Positions 18,944 through 26,023 of a stretch of 64,000 nt of DNA are shown piece by piece. A program made the translations under genes and the position numbers. The DNA is from Gammaproteobacteria bacterium (lineage in GTDB: Bacteria; Pseudomonadota; Gammaproteobacteria; Eutrophobiales; Eutrophobiaceae). The stretch spans positions 248,001 through 312,000 of the forward strand of contig JAJFKL010000030.1 in assembly GCA_021773235.1 (NCBI GenBank), in the 5' to 3' direction. Numbering within the stretch: the stretch's first letter is position 1; the number at the start of each line of letters is the position of its first letter. The notes under the pieces are model-generated. The model did no database searches. It was given only the letters and a program-made list of their open reading frames with translations, and was not told where the DNA came from.

Positions 18944-18957
18944 TTCAAAGGAAAGGT

Positions 18958-19518
18958 ATGTCAGTTAAGATAGTTTCTGGAGAAACCACCACAAATACAT
19001 TTTGCTACATGTATGTGGGTGCTAAGCATATGTTAAAACAAGCTAACGAAAGTGAGGACGGGCAACTCTATAATATAATTAGCTGTATTACTTACTGCGC
19101 ATTTACTTTAGAAGCCTATTTTAATCATTTAGGTAGCGAAAGAAATTCAGAATGGAATGAAATTGAACGAAATATACCTAAATCAAAAAAATATGAGTTG
19201 TTTTGTAAAAGTTTAGGGCTGAAATACGATTTATCTGAGAAACCATATAAGACAATGACAGAGGTTTTTTCTTATAGAGACCAAATGGCTCATGGTAAAA
19301 CTACAATAGATATTATTGGGAAAAGTATTGAAGGTGACGTTGACGATCTCAATTCTTTTCCTGTAGGTCCCGATTGGAAAGAGTATTCAACTATTGATAA
19401 TGCCAACGCTGCTTTGTCTGATATAAAATCAATTATTTTAGAACTCCATAACGCTGCAGGATTTACAAATGATCCTTTTTTGAGTTCAGGTATGGGCTTT
19501 TACAGGATAAATGAATAG
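18958..19518 (+). CDS. HEPN-like protein of unknown function
   Basis: A 186-residue soluble protein, not recognised as a named gene. The ATG at 18958 is preceded by AAAGGAAAGG; an in-frame ATG at 18880 lies inside the attC-like site and is unlikely. The protein is mainly helical, with CITYCAFTLEAYFNHL (about 43-58) and SYRDQMAHGK (105-114). R107 and H112 form an Rx4H motif as in HEPN-family RNases, and E52 lies in the preceding helix. It follows the probable cassette, but no matching attC is seen after it, so it may be a degraded second cassette or resident DNA. Confidence 0.7.
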   Translation: MSVKIVSGETTTNTFCYMYVGAKHMLKQANESEDGQLYNIISCITYCAFTLEAYFNHLGSERNSEWNEIERNIPKSKKYELFCKSLGLKYDLSEKPYKTMTEVFSYRDQMAHGKTTIDIIGKSIEGDVDDLNSFPVGPDWKEYSTIDNANAALSDIKSIILELHNAAGFTNDPFLSSGMGFYRINE

Positions 19519-19557
19519 TGAAATATAATTCAATCGTTAATGTCTGCTTCTGGCCGA

Positions 19558-19998
19558 ATGGAGAGTTACAATGGAACTAATTCCAATATGACTTATACCC
19601 AAACTGGTTCCGCCAGACTTACCAATCTCGCCATTATTTTAGTTATGTGCGTCATATTGGCTGCTGCGGCTATGTTATTGCCGAAGGGTTTTAGCGATGA
19701 CTTGTCAATAATAGGCAAAGGTTCGGTCGTTGTGGTGCTAACGCATGACAAGAATTCTGTGAATGGTATGGAAATGATGGATCTGCTCAATAAAGTCCGT
19801 TCAGATTATAAGGGGAAGGTCGATTTTTTGGCCGTTGATGTTAATACTCCGAAAGGACAGACTTTTATTCAGCAACAGAGTGTAAGAGCTATCGTTCTTG
19901 TCTTGTTTGGTCGAGATGGATCAAAACGCGATGTGATCGGTGGTGAAATCGGTGAACAGGAATTGCGTTCAGCGTTAGATGGTATTTTATCCAGCTGA
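19558..19998 (+). CDS. Membrane-anchored thioredoxin-like protein without CxxC
   Basis: An N-terminal anchor (LTNLAIILVMCVILAAAAML) is followed by a thioredoxin-like domain: SVVVVLTHDKNSVNGMEMMDLLNKV, then VDFLAVDVNT and a C-terminal helix. The active-site CxxC is absent, so it should not be a normal disulfide reductase; a chaperone or assembly role is possible. Starts at 19540, 19558 and 19588 are all in frame with no strong ribosome binding site. I prefer 19558 because 19540 lies in a repeat-like sequence. The protein is 146 residues from there. Confidence 0.7.
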   Translation: MESYNGTNSNMTYTQTGSARLTNLAIILVMCVILAAAAMLLPKGFSDDLSIIGKGSVVVVLTHDKNSVNGMEMMDLLNKVRSDYKGKVDFLAVDVNTPKGQTFIQQQSVRAIVLVLFGRDGSKRDVIGGEIGEQELRSALDGILSS

Positions 19999-20068
19999 TT
20001 AATTTAACAATTAGGGACAGACCACGGTTTCATATAAATAGCATTATAAGGGAGTATAAATTTCACTG

Positions 20069-20497
20069 ATGAATCGACTTATAAATATTTTATTTCTACT
20101 AGTGGCATTTTCTGTTCACGCAGAGATTCATGTATGGACGGATGAGAATGGGAAGAAGCATTTTACAGATAAACCTCCTATGGATATTGAAACTTCAATT
20201 GTGGAAGTTAAGGTCAATTCTTATGAAAGTCCGAATATAGAAAGCTACAGTGGTGCGCTAGCCAGTAAAGATAAAGTGGTAATGTATAGTGCAACCTGGT
20301 GTGGTTATTGTAAAAAAGCAAAAAAATACTTTAATTCAAATAATATCTCTTTTTCTGAATATGATGTTGAAAGTAGTTCTAAAGGAAAGCGTGATTATAA
20401 GCGCATGAAAGGACGAGGGGTTCCAATTATTTTAATTGGTGATAACCGGATGAATGGATTTTCGCAATCAAAATTTGAAAGTATTTATAAGAAATAG
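20069..20497 (+). CDS. Secreted DUF4124-glutaredoxin fusion
   Basis: A 142-residue exported protein. A signal peptide (cleavage after VHA, residue 18) is followed by a DUF4124 motif (IHVWTDENGKKHFTDKPP, about 20-37) and a glutaredoxin domain (about 68-142). The redox centre is C78-G-Y-C81 and the cis-proline is P119 (GVPIILIG). Glutaredoxins normally depend on cytoplasmic glutathione, so a periplasmic one probably works on thiols or disulfides of envelope proteins. It lies between another thioredoxin-like gene and a cupredoxin gene, which suggests a local set of redox proteins. Confidence 0.87.
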   Translation: MNRLINILFLLVAFSVHAEIHVWTDENGKKHFTDKPPMDIETSIVEVKVNSYESPNIESYSGALASKDKVVMYSATWCGYCKKAKKYFNSNNISFSEYDVESSSKGKRDYKRMKGRGVPIILIGDNRMNGFSQSKFESIYKK

Positions 20498-20519
20498 ACT
20501 AAGAATCGATTGAGTTATT

Positions 20520-20975
20520 TTATTTCAAATCACCAACGATATTAATCGTTCCTACCATCCCTTGTCCTTCGTGACCTTTTTTCTGGCAGTAGAGTTTTAG
20601 ATTTTTTCCTTTTGTCATTGGCAAGAAGAACCATTCTACTGATGCGCCGGGTTTTAATTCTATGCCATTCGTTGCACCGTGGATTTCTGCGACGGTCTTG
20701 CCATCTTTATCCATGACTTCGACTTTGCGAGTAAAGATGTGTGTGGCGAAGGCGTCTGAGTTGAAATAGTGTTCATCTGGGCTGGGGTTGTCTAGAACCA
20801 GTTTGTAATATTTTCCGCGTTCGAATGTGACTGTATCCGGGACGAATACCATCTGGTTATCTTTTGTACCAAGGCTCATTTTAACTTCGATTGTCTTTCC
20901 GCCATGTTTTTTGTCTGCGTAAGCAAGTGATGAGAATAAAACTAACGATAACATTATGAAGATAATTCTTTTCAT
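20520..20975 (-). CDS. Periplasmic cupredoxin-like copper protein
   Basis: A 151-residue secreted protein with a signal peptide ending LAYA (residue 20). It looks like a plastocyanin/azurin-like cupredoxin: the C-terminal loop has C130-x4-H135-x4-M140 (YCQKKGHEGQGM) and the upstream ligand is probably H69 (DEHYFN) or H79. The motif LKPGASVEWFFLP fits the barrel. It probably stores or carries copper or electrons; the partner is unknown. It is transcribed divergently from the small secreted protein at 21214, and the shared control region contains palindromes. Confidence 0.82.
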   Translation of the reverse strand: MKRIIFIMLSLVLFSSLAYADKKHGGKTIEVKMSLGTKDNQMVFVPDTVTFERGKYYKLVLDNPSPDEHYFNSDAFATHIFTRKVEVMDKDGKTVAEIHGATNGIELKPGASVEWFFLPMTKGKNLKLYCQKKGHEGQGMVGTINIVGDLK

Positions 20976-21042
20976 GGTTGCCTCAGGCTGTCTATTTATA
21001 GGTGTTTTCGAGTCAGTATACAGTAAGTAGATAGGTTTTCTG

Positions 21043-21065
21043 ATTGATAGTAAATATCTATCAAT
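21043..21065. promoter_or_regulatory. Operator-like palindrome in a divergent control region
   Basis: ATTGATAG-N7-CTATCAAT, a perfect 8-bp inverted repeat, lies between the divergent cupredoxin and small secreted protein genes. Its centre is about 65 bases before the likely start site of the + strand gene and about 46 before that of the minus-strand gene, where an activator could serve both. The regulator is unknown. Confidence 0.45.
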
Positions 21066-21083
21066 TTAATGAGAACATACAAT

Positions 21084-21112
21084 TTCACATATGATAGGCG
21101 TATTCCTATACT
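21084..21112 (+). promoter_or_regulatory. Sigma-70 type promoter of the small secreted protein gene
   Basis: TTCACA (21084-21089), a 17-base spacer and TATACT (21107-21112) form a good sigma-70 promoter about 100 bases before the gene at 21214. A second small palindrome, ATAGG-N6-CCTAT (21094-21109), lies across its spacer and -10, as expected of a repressor site. Confidence 0.55.
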
Positions 21113-21213
21113 GTTTAATAAGGCCAAGCGCACAGGGTTTTGAGGTGTTTGTTAGCCTCTAAATCTTTTATATGAATTTTAAAATTATTATTAATATTTC
21201 AGGAGAATTGGTT

Positions 21214-21585
21214 ATGAATAAATTAGTAGCAAGTCTAGTTATCGTTTTGTTCGGTGCAATGCCGGTAATGGCAGATGAATATCCGACTGACGAAACAGTG
21301 CGTTATGCTTTGAACTGCATGGCAGAAATGGGTGGGCAGACGGATGAGAATCTTTATACCTGTACATGTCGATATGATGCTATTAGGGCGAGTATGACTT
21401 ATAGCGATTACGAAGAAGGTTTTACCTTTGAAAGAAATAGGAAAATGCCCGGAGAGAAAGGTTCGTCTTTTAGAGATAATAAACGCGGCGAAAGGCTTTA
21501 TGAAGAGTTATTAGCAGTAAGAGAAAAGGCAGGCTCGAGCTGTATCGTTGTTAAACATGTCAAATTGATTAAACCAACGAGCTAG
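21214..21585 (+). CDS. Small secreted four-cysteine protein, unknown function
   Basis: The ATG at 21214 follows a good AGGAGA site; upstream in-frame ATGs are ignored because the signal peptide starts here (cleavage after VMA, residue 20). The mature protein has four cysteines, C35, C50, C52 and C110, enough for two disulfides, with CxC inside a YTCTCRYD motif. The rest is charged and helical (YEEGFTFERNRKMPGEKG). I recognise no named family. The divergent cupredoxin gene and shared palindromes suggest an envelope copper or redox role, which is inference. Confidence 0.75.
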   Translation: MNKLVASLVIVLFGAMPVMADEYPTDETVRYALNCMAEMGGQTDENLYTCTCRYDAIRASMTYSDYEEGFTFERNRKMPGEKGSSFRDNKRGERLYEELLAVREKAGSSCIVVKHVKLIKPTS

Positions 21586-21644
21586 TTTTATTGCCATATG
21601 ACTGGTGGGGCACATGTCGCCCCACTGTTTCAGCAAAGATAATT

Positions 21645-21950
21645 CTATGCAGCATCAGAGTGATGCTGCTCAATCTTACGAAGTATGGGTGCAATTTTCT
21701 TTTCTTCATTATAAAGATCATGTGCTTCTTGCATGCGTAGCCAGACATCCGGCCCATTGCCAATAAACTTGCCGATCCTGAGAGCTAGATTAGGAGTGAT
21801 TGATTTTTTTTCAGAGATTACTCCGTGCAGTGTTTGTCGTGATATGTGAAGTTCTTTCGCTAGTTTAGAGATCGACATATCCAGTTCTGGAAGAATATCT
21901 TCACGGATAATTGCGCCCGGATGTGTTGGTTGTCTTTTCATTTTCATCAT
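21645..21950 (-). CDS. higA: HigA-family antitoxin
   Basis: A 101-residue HTH antitoxin of the HigA/VapI type: HPGAIIREDILPELDMSISKLAKELHISRQTLHGVI is the family N-terminus with an XRE-type helix-turn-helix, followed by the SLTPNLALRIG-like segment (here SITPNLALRIGKFIG) and WLRMQEAHDLYN. It should neutralise HigB and repress the operon. The gene lies 9 bases downstream of higB, the toxin-first order typical of higBA. Several ATGs cluster at the start; the first is used here. Confidence 0.93.
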   Translation of the reverse strand: MMKMKRQPTHPGAIIREDILPELDMSISKLAKELHISRQTLHGVISEKKSITPNLALRIGKFIGNGPDVWLRMQEAHDLYNEEKKIAPILRKIEQHHSDAA

Positions 21951-21959
21951 CTCATAAAT

Positions 21960-22235
21960 TTAATGATAGTCTTCGAAGTCCACATTAATTGCATTACGCC
22001 CTTCCCATCCAAAAGTAATGCAATAATTACCATTTACATGAACACTATAACGCTCCGGTTTTCCTGTAAGAGAATGAAAATCAAAACCGGGAATGTCCAT
22101 TTCTTCTGGTTTGGTAGCAAACTCAAGTGAATCAAGCCTGCGTACAGCACGATTTTGATATTTCTTACCTATCTTGCTGGAACGACCGGTATTAAATAAC
22201 TCCTGCAGTCCTTTGTGGCTGAAGTTTTTAATCAT
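21960..22235 (-). CDS. higB: HigB-family toxin (RelE/ParE superfamily)
   Basis: A 91-residue toxin: MIKNFSHKGLQELFNTG at the start, RRLDSLEFATKPEEMDIPG in the middle and RYSVHVNGNYCITFGW near the end are characteristic of HigB, a ribosome-dependent mRNA endonuclease. Promoter and operator lie directly upstream (22241-22269). The pair lies between a small secreted protein gene and rapA in the accessory region. Confidence 0.93.
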   Translation of the reverse strand: MIKNFSHKGLQELFNTGRSSKIGKKYQNRAVRRLDSLEFATKPEEMDIPGFDFHSLTGKPERYSVHVNGNYCITFGWEGRNAINVDFEDYH

Positions 22236-22240
22236 AATTA

Positions 22241-22269
22241 AGTGTAAACAATAAGTTTACATGTGTCAA
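22241..22269 (-). promoter_or_regulatory. higBA promoter with embedded operator
   Basis: On the minus strand TTGACA (22269-22264), a 17-base spacer and TACACT (22246-22241) form a sigma-70 promoter just before higB. A perfect palindrome, TGTAAAC-N5-GTTTACA (22243-22261), covers the spacer and the -10, where HigA or HigBA binding would block polymerase. The start codon is only 6 bases after the -10, so the mRNA is probably nearly leaderless. Confidence 0.7.
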
Positions 22270-22302
22270 TTGATGGTTGACAGTCTTATCTGCGAGGAAC
22301 TA

Positions 22303-25116
22303 CTACTGAGCGATAACCAATCGTACTGCTTGTAGTTCGTATTTCGCATTACTAATAACTTCGGTGCAGGCGTGAAGTTGTTCTTCCATGAATTCTATTT
22401 CTTCTTGTCGGATTGTTTTATTTTTCTTTTGTAGTTGTTTCAGGCGTTCTATTTCTCCGCCAAGTAATGTGTCGACGCGTTGTTGTGCATCTTTTCGGAC
22501 TTCGGGTACTTTTGAATCTGTGAATTTCATGGCGAAGTCGATCATGGTTTCTATTTCAGGTTTGATCTGTTTAATGATCGCGTGTGCGGTTTGGCGTTCG
22601 ATCTTTTGGCAGAGTGTGTTAAGTTTGTCGTGGCTTAATAGTTTTGCGTAGTTCTTTCTGTCATTACTGATCAATGTACGTAGCGGCGTGATCGGTAGGT
22701 AACGATCGACTTGTAGTTGTTTTGGTGCGATGGCGCTGATGCTGGAGAAGGTTTCTAGCATGATGGTTCCGGGTTCGATGCCTTCCATTTCTATACTGGT
22801 GATATAGGTATTGCCGATTTCACTGGTTAATACCATTTCGATGGCTTCGGCGACCATGGGGTGTTCCCAACTGACGAAGGACAAGTCTTCGCGGCTGAGT
22901 GCCTTGTCACGATCGAAGGTAACGGTGATGCTTTCGTCGCTGAGACCGGGGAAGTAACCGGTGCGCATGTGATCGCTAGGATGGAGTATCCAGGTGTTTT
23001 CCGAATGTTCTTCATGGTCAACGCCATAGGCGTCGAACATGTTTTCCATATAGTCCATCAAGACTTTTGGGTTCTCTTCTTCACTAATTGACTCAATGAT
23101 TTCTTCAGCGATGTCTTTGCGACAGGAATTCAATTCAACGAGTCTATCTCTACCGTCGTGCATGGCTTGTTTTACGTCATCAGTGTGTATTTTGGTCTCG
23201 TCTATTAGTGTTGTGATATCGGTGCAGGGTTTATCTAAAGCCGCGTTGAGTGGTTCTTCAAATTTCTCATAGATGGAATACGCCGCGGCACAACTTTCAA
23301 TAAAGATATTGAGACCATTGTTATACCAATTAAAGAGAACCTCTTGTGCTGATTGTTTAATAAAGGGTACATGGATATTGATGGTTTCAGTCTGGCCAAT
23401 ACGATCCAGTCGGCCAATACGCTGCTCTAATAGATCCGGGTTCAATGGTAGATCGAATAATACGAGGTGATGGGCGAACTGGAAATTACGGCCTTCACTA
23501 CCGATTTCAGAACAGACCAGTATCTGTGCGCCACCTTCGGTATCGGCGAAGTAAGCCGCTGCTCGGTCACGTTCAATAATGCTGAGCCCTTCGTAAAATG
23601 CCGCACAGCGAATGCCCATCTTGAGTTGCAAATATTTCTCTAAGCTCGTTGCTGTCTCTGCATTAGCGCAGATGACCAATACCTTTTCAGATTTTAAGTT
23701 AGTTAACAGGGAGATTAAGTGCTGAACGCGTGGGTCTTGTTTTAACCAGTCTTCGCCCTGAGTTTCCATTTCAGGAAACAGTGTTTGTTTACCAGATAAT
23801 GATGCGTAGATTTCAGGGTAAGCCAGCGGCATGGCATGCAACTTTCTTTCTGGAAAGCCTTTTATCGCCTCGCGCGTATTGCGTAAGAACACACGACCAG
23901 TGCCATGACGGTCGAGGAGTTTGCTGACGATCTTTTCCCGCTCTTCGATATCAGGGTTGTTATCGTTTGGTGCTTCATCATCTAGGTATGTTTTTAATAA
24001 AGCTAGAATGTCATCGCCTAGAGGTTCGTCTTGCTGATCGAGCAAGACCTTTACGGTATCACTCAATTGTTGATAACCTTGTTCTTCCTGCATGAAACTA
24101 TCGAGGTCATGAAATCGCGCGGGATCGAGTAGGCGTAGACGTGCAAAATGACTCGCAGCACCGACTTGTTCAGGTGTTGCGGTAAGTAATAATAAGCCAC
24201 GGCATTGTTCGGCTAAGGCTTCTATACAGCGATAATCGTGACCCTCATCGCCTTCATCCCAATGCAAGTGGTGTGCTTCATCCACTACGACCATGTCCCA
24301 GTCTGCGCTTAGCGCATCTTTGAATAGGCTTGGATCACTGGTCAGGTTATCGAGACTACAGATAATTAATTGTTCACTTTCAAACGGATTGCCTTCTTCT
24401 TCACGCAAAGCAAGTAAGCGGTCGGCATTAAACAAGGCAAAGCGCAGGTTAAAGCGACGTAGCATTTCGACTAACCATTGATGTGTCAGGGTATTTGGCA
24501 CTACGATTAGAACGCGATTTGCCAGACCCGTATGCAGTTGATAATGCAGGATCATCCCGGCTTCTATGGTCTTGCCGAGGCCAACTTCATCGGCTAGTAA
24601 GACACGTGGCGCAAAACGTTTAGCGACTTCGTGTGCGATATAGGTTTGATGCGGTAATAGATTTGTACGCGATCCTAGTAGTCCTTTGGCGGGGGATTGC
24701 TGGAGTCGGTTTAACAGCAATAATGTCTCACAGCGTAGCTGGTAGGCCTTTATATTATCGAGCTGGCCGCTAGTCAGGCGTTGTTTGGGAGAGGTCAGTT
24801 CAACAAAGCTGTTTAAATCGAGCTCATCTATCTTATGTTGTTCACCTTCTGCATCTCTGGCGTGATAAATCAGTCGTCCTTGATGAGGTTCCGTTTTGAG
24901 AACCTGAAAGGTGCGGTCATCTTGCGTATGGATAGTTTCGCCGGGTTTGTGCTCGATTCGAGTAAGTGGTGCAGTTTGCACGGCATAAAGTCGCTCCTCG
25001 CCGACGGCAGGAAAGCTAATAGTGATATGACGACCTTCAATTCCAACAATGATGCCTAAACCAAGCTCTGTTTCAGTGTGACTGACCCAGCGTTGACCAA
25101 TTACGAATTCTGACAC
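22303..25116 (-). CDS. rapA: RNA polymerase-associated ATPase RapA
   Basis: RapA is a Swi2/Snf2 ATPase that binds RNA polymerase and helps recycle it. The protein is 937 residues (E. coli 968). Tudor-like N-terminal domains (to about 110) precede the ATPase with Walker A DEVGLGKT (176-183) and the Walker B box VVDEAHHLHW (about 280). Helicase motifs V and VI are SEIGSEGRNFQ and QRIGRLDRIGQ. The usual RapA-specific C-terminal region completes it. It stands alone, divergent from the spermidine synthase-like gene. Confidence 0.97.
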   Translation of the reverse strand: MSEFVIGQRWVSHTETELGLGIIVGIEGRHITISFPAVGEERLYAVQTAPLTRIEHKPGETIHTQDDRTFQVLKTEPHQGRLIYHARDAEGEQHKIDELDLNSFVELTSPKQRLTSGQLDNIKAYQLRCETLLLLNRLQQSPAKGLLGSRTNLLPHQTYIAHEVAKRFAPRVLLADEVGLGKTIEAGMILHYQLHTGLANRVLIVVPNTLTHQWLVEMLRRFNLRFALFNADRLLALREEEGNPFESEQLIICSLDNLTSDPSLFKDALSADWDMVVVDEAHHLHWDEGDEGHDYRCIEALAEQCRGLLLLTATPEQVGAASHFARLRLLDPARFHDLDSFMQEEQGYQQLSDTVKVLLDQQDEPLGDDILALLKTYLDDEAPNDNNPDIEEREKIVSKLLDRHGTGRVFLRNTREAIKGFPERKLHAMPLAYPEIYASLSGKQTLFPEMETQGEDWLKQDPRVQHLISLLTNLKSEKVLVICANAETATSLEKYLQLKMGIRCAAFYEGLSIIERDRAAAYFADTEGGAQILVCSEIGSEGRNFQFAHHLVLFDLPLNPDLLEQRIGRLDRIGQTETINIHVPFIKQSAQEVLFNWYNNGLNIFIESCAAAYSIYEKFEEPLNAALDKPCTDITTLIDETKIHTDDVKQAMHDGRDRLVELNSCRKDIAEEIIESISEEENPKVLMDYMENMFDAYGVDHEEHSENTWILHPSDHMRTGYFPGLSDESITVTFDRDKALSREDLSFVSWEHPMVAEAIEMVLTSEIGNTYITSIEMEGIEPGTIMLETFSSISAIAPKQLQVDRYLPITPLRTLISNDRKNYAKLLSHDKLNTLCQKIERQTAHAIIKQIKPEIETMIDFAMKFTDSKVPEVRKDAQQRVDTLLGGEIERLKQLQKKNKTIRQEEIEFMEEQLHACTEVISNAKYELQAVRLVIAQ

Positions 25117-25222
25117 ATTTACTACCTATAATTTATTACTACAAATGGGGGCGAATATTATCAGGCGTCGTTGCTTTTGGGTAATATAATGCAAGTTTAT
25201 ATAATCGTAATAAAAACGAATT

Positions 25223-26011
25223 ATGACCCTACTCGAAAAAATATATGATTTGTTGCCAGAACAAAGTCAGGTTCTGCGTTCCGAAATCGTTGATGATCTA
25301 TTAATTGAGGTGCGTGAGTTCGAAAACTACCGTTGGTTGCAGATTGGTGGTGACTCAATTCAGGGCTTGATGGATGTGAGTTCACCTAGCCAAATATTAT
25401 TGCCCAACATACAGGCTTTAATGGCAACGTTATTGTTTTGCCCAGAACCAAAGCAATTATTAAACTTGGGTTTTGGTTGCGGTTCAATAGAACGATTTTG
25501 CATTGAAAGGTTCTCTGACTTAGAGATAACATCGCTAGAGACATCTGAATCAGTAATTAAATTGGCCAAGGAATTTTTCTTTATAGGTGAGGGGTGTCAA
25601 ATTATAAATACCTCTGCAGAAGTATTTTTTGCCAATGAAAGTAAAACTTACGATATTATTTTGTGTGACATCTTCAATGATGAAGAACATCCCGCCTGTT
25701 TATACGACGACAGTTTTTATAATAACCTGGTTAACTGTCTTGAAGATAACGGTGTCTTGGCCATCAATCTATTACCAGAATCTGAAGATGATGTACTCGA
25801 TATCTTATTACCGATGAAAAATTATTTTGATAATATTTCTCTGCTAGAAGTGCCTAATCATTTCAACGCAATACTCTATGCATCGAATTTTAAATTGCCT
25901 GAAACAACAGAATTGGAAACCCTTGCGAATAAATGCCTCAAACAAACAGGTCTTGATTTAAGCGATCTACCGAAAAGATTAAATAGGTTGATGGAGATGA
26001 TGTCGGCTTAG
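25223..26011 (+). CDS. Spermidine synthase-like protein
   Basis: A 262-residue protein with a Rossmann-type methyltransferase/polyamine synthase fold. Motif I is NLGFGCGSIERF (about 76-87), the acidic residue after strand 2 is in TSLETSESV, and YDIILCDIFND matches the post-motif region. In true spermidine synthases that last region holds the catalytic Asp of a DxxD/DPxGP-type loop; DIFND followed by EEHPACLYDD is only partly like it. So spermidine synthase-like is safe, while substrate and activity are open. Its stop faces the convergent DUF255 gene 12 bases away. Confidence 0.75.
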   Translation: MTLLEKIYDLLPEQSQVLRSEIVDDLLIEVREFENYRWLQIGGDSIQGLMDVSSPSQILLPNIQALMATLLFCPEPKQLLNLGFGCGSIERFCIERFSDLEITSLETSESVIKLAKEFFFIGEGCQIINTSAEVFFANESKTYDIILCDIFNDEEHPACLYDDSFYNNLVNCLEDNGVLAINLLPESEDDVLDILLPMKNYFDNISLLEVPNHFNAILYASNFKLPETTELETLANKCLKQTGLDLSDLPKRLNRLMEMMSA

Positions 26012-26023
26012 GTCATCTTGCCC

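Noticed and set aside
18880-18957. Longer start (ATG 18880) for the second HEPN-like gene
   Set aside because: The extra residues would be translated from the attC-like site. ATG 18958 has AAAGGAAAGG in front.
18938-19541. Second complete integron cassette around the gene at 18958
   Set aside because: A cassette starting TTATAT needs an R'' close to ATATAAC after the gene. Only ATATAAT (19523-19529) is seen and there is no foldable attC after it, so a full cassette is not supported.
22388-25059. Several open frames of 60-90 residues on the + strand opposite rapA
   Set aside because: They are antisense to a long gene with clear helicase motifs and have no recognisable domains.
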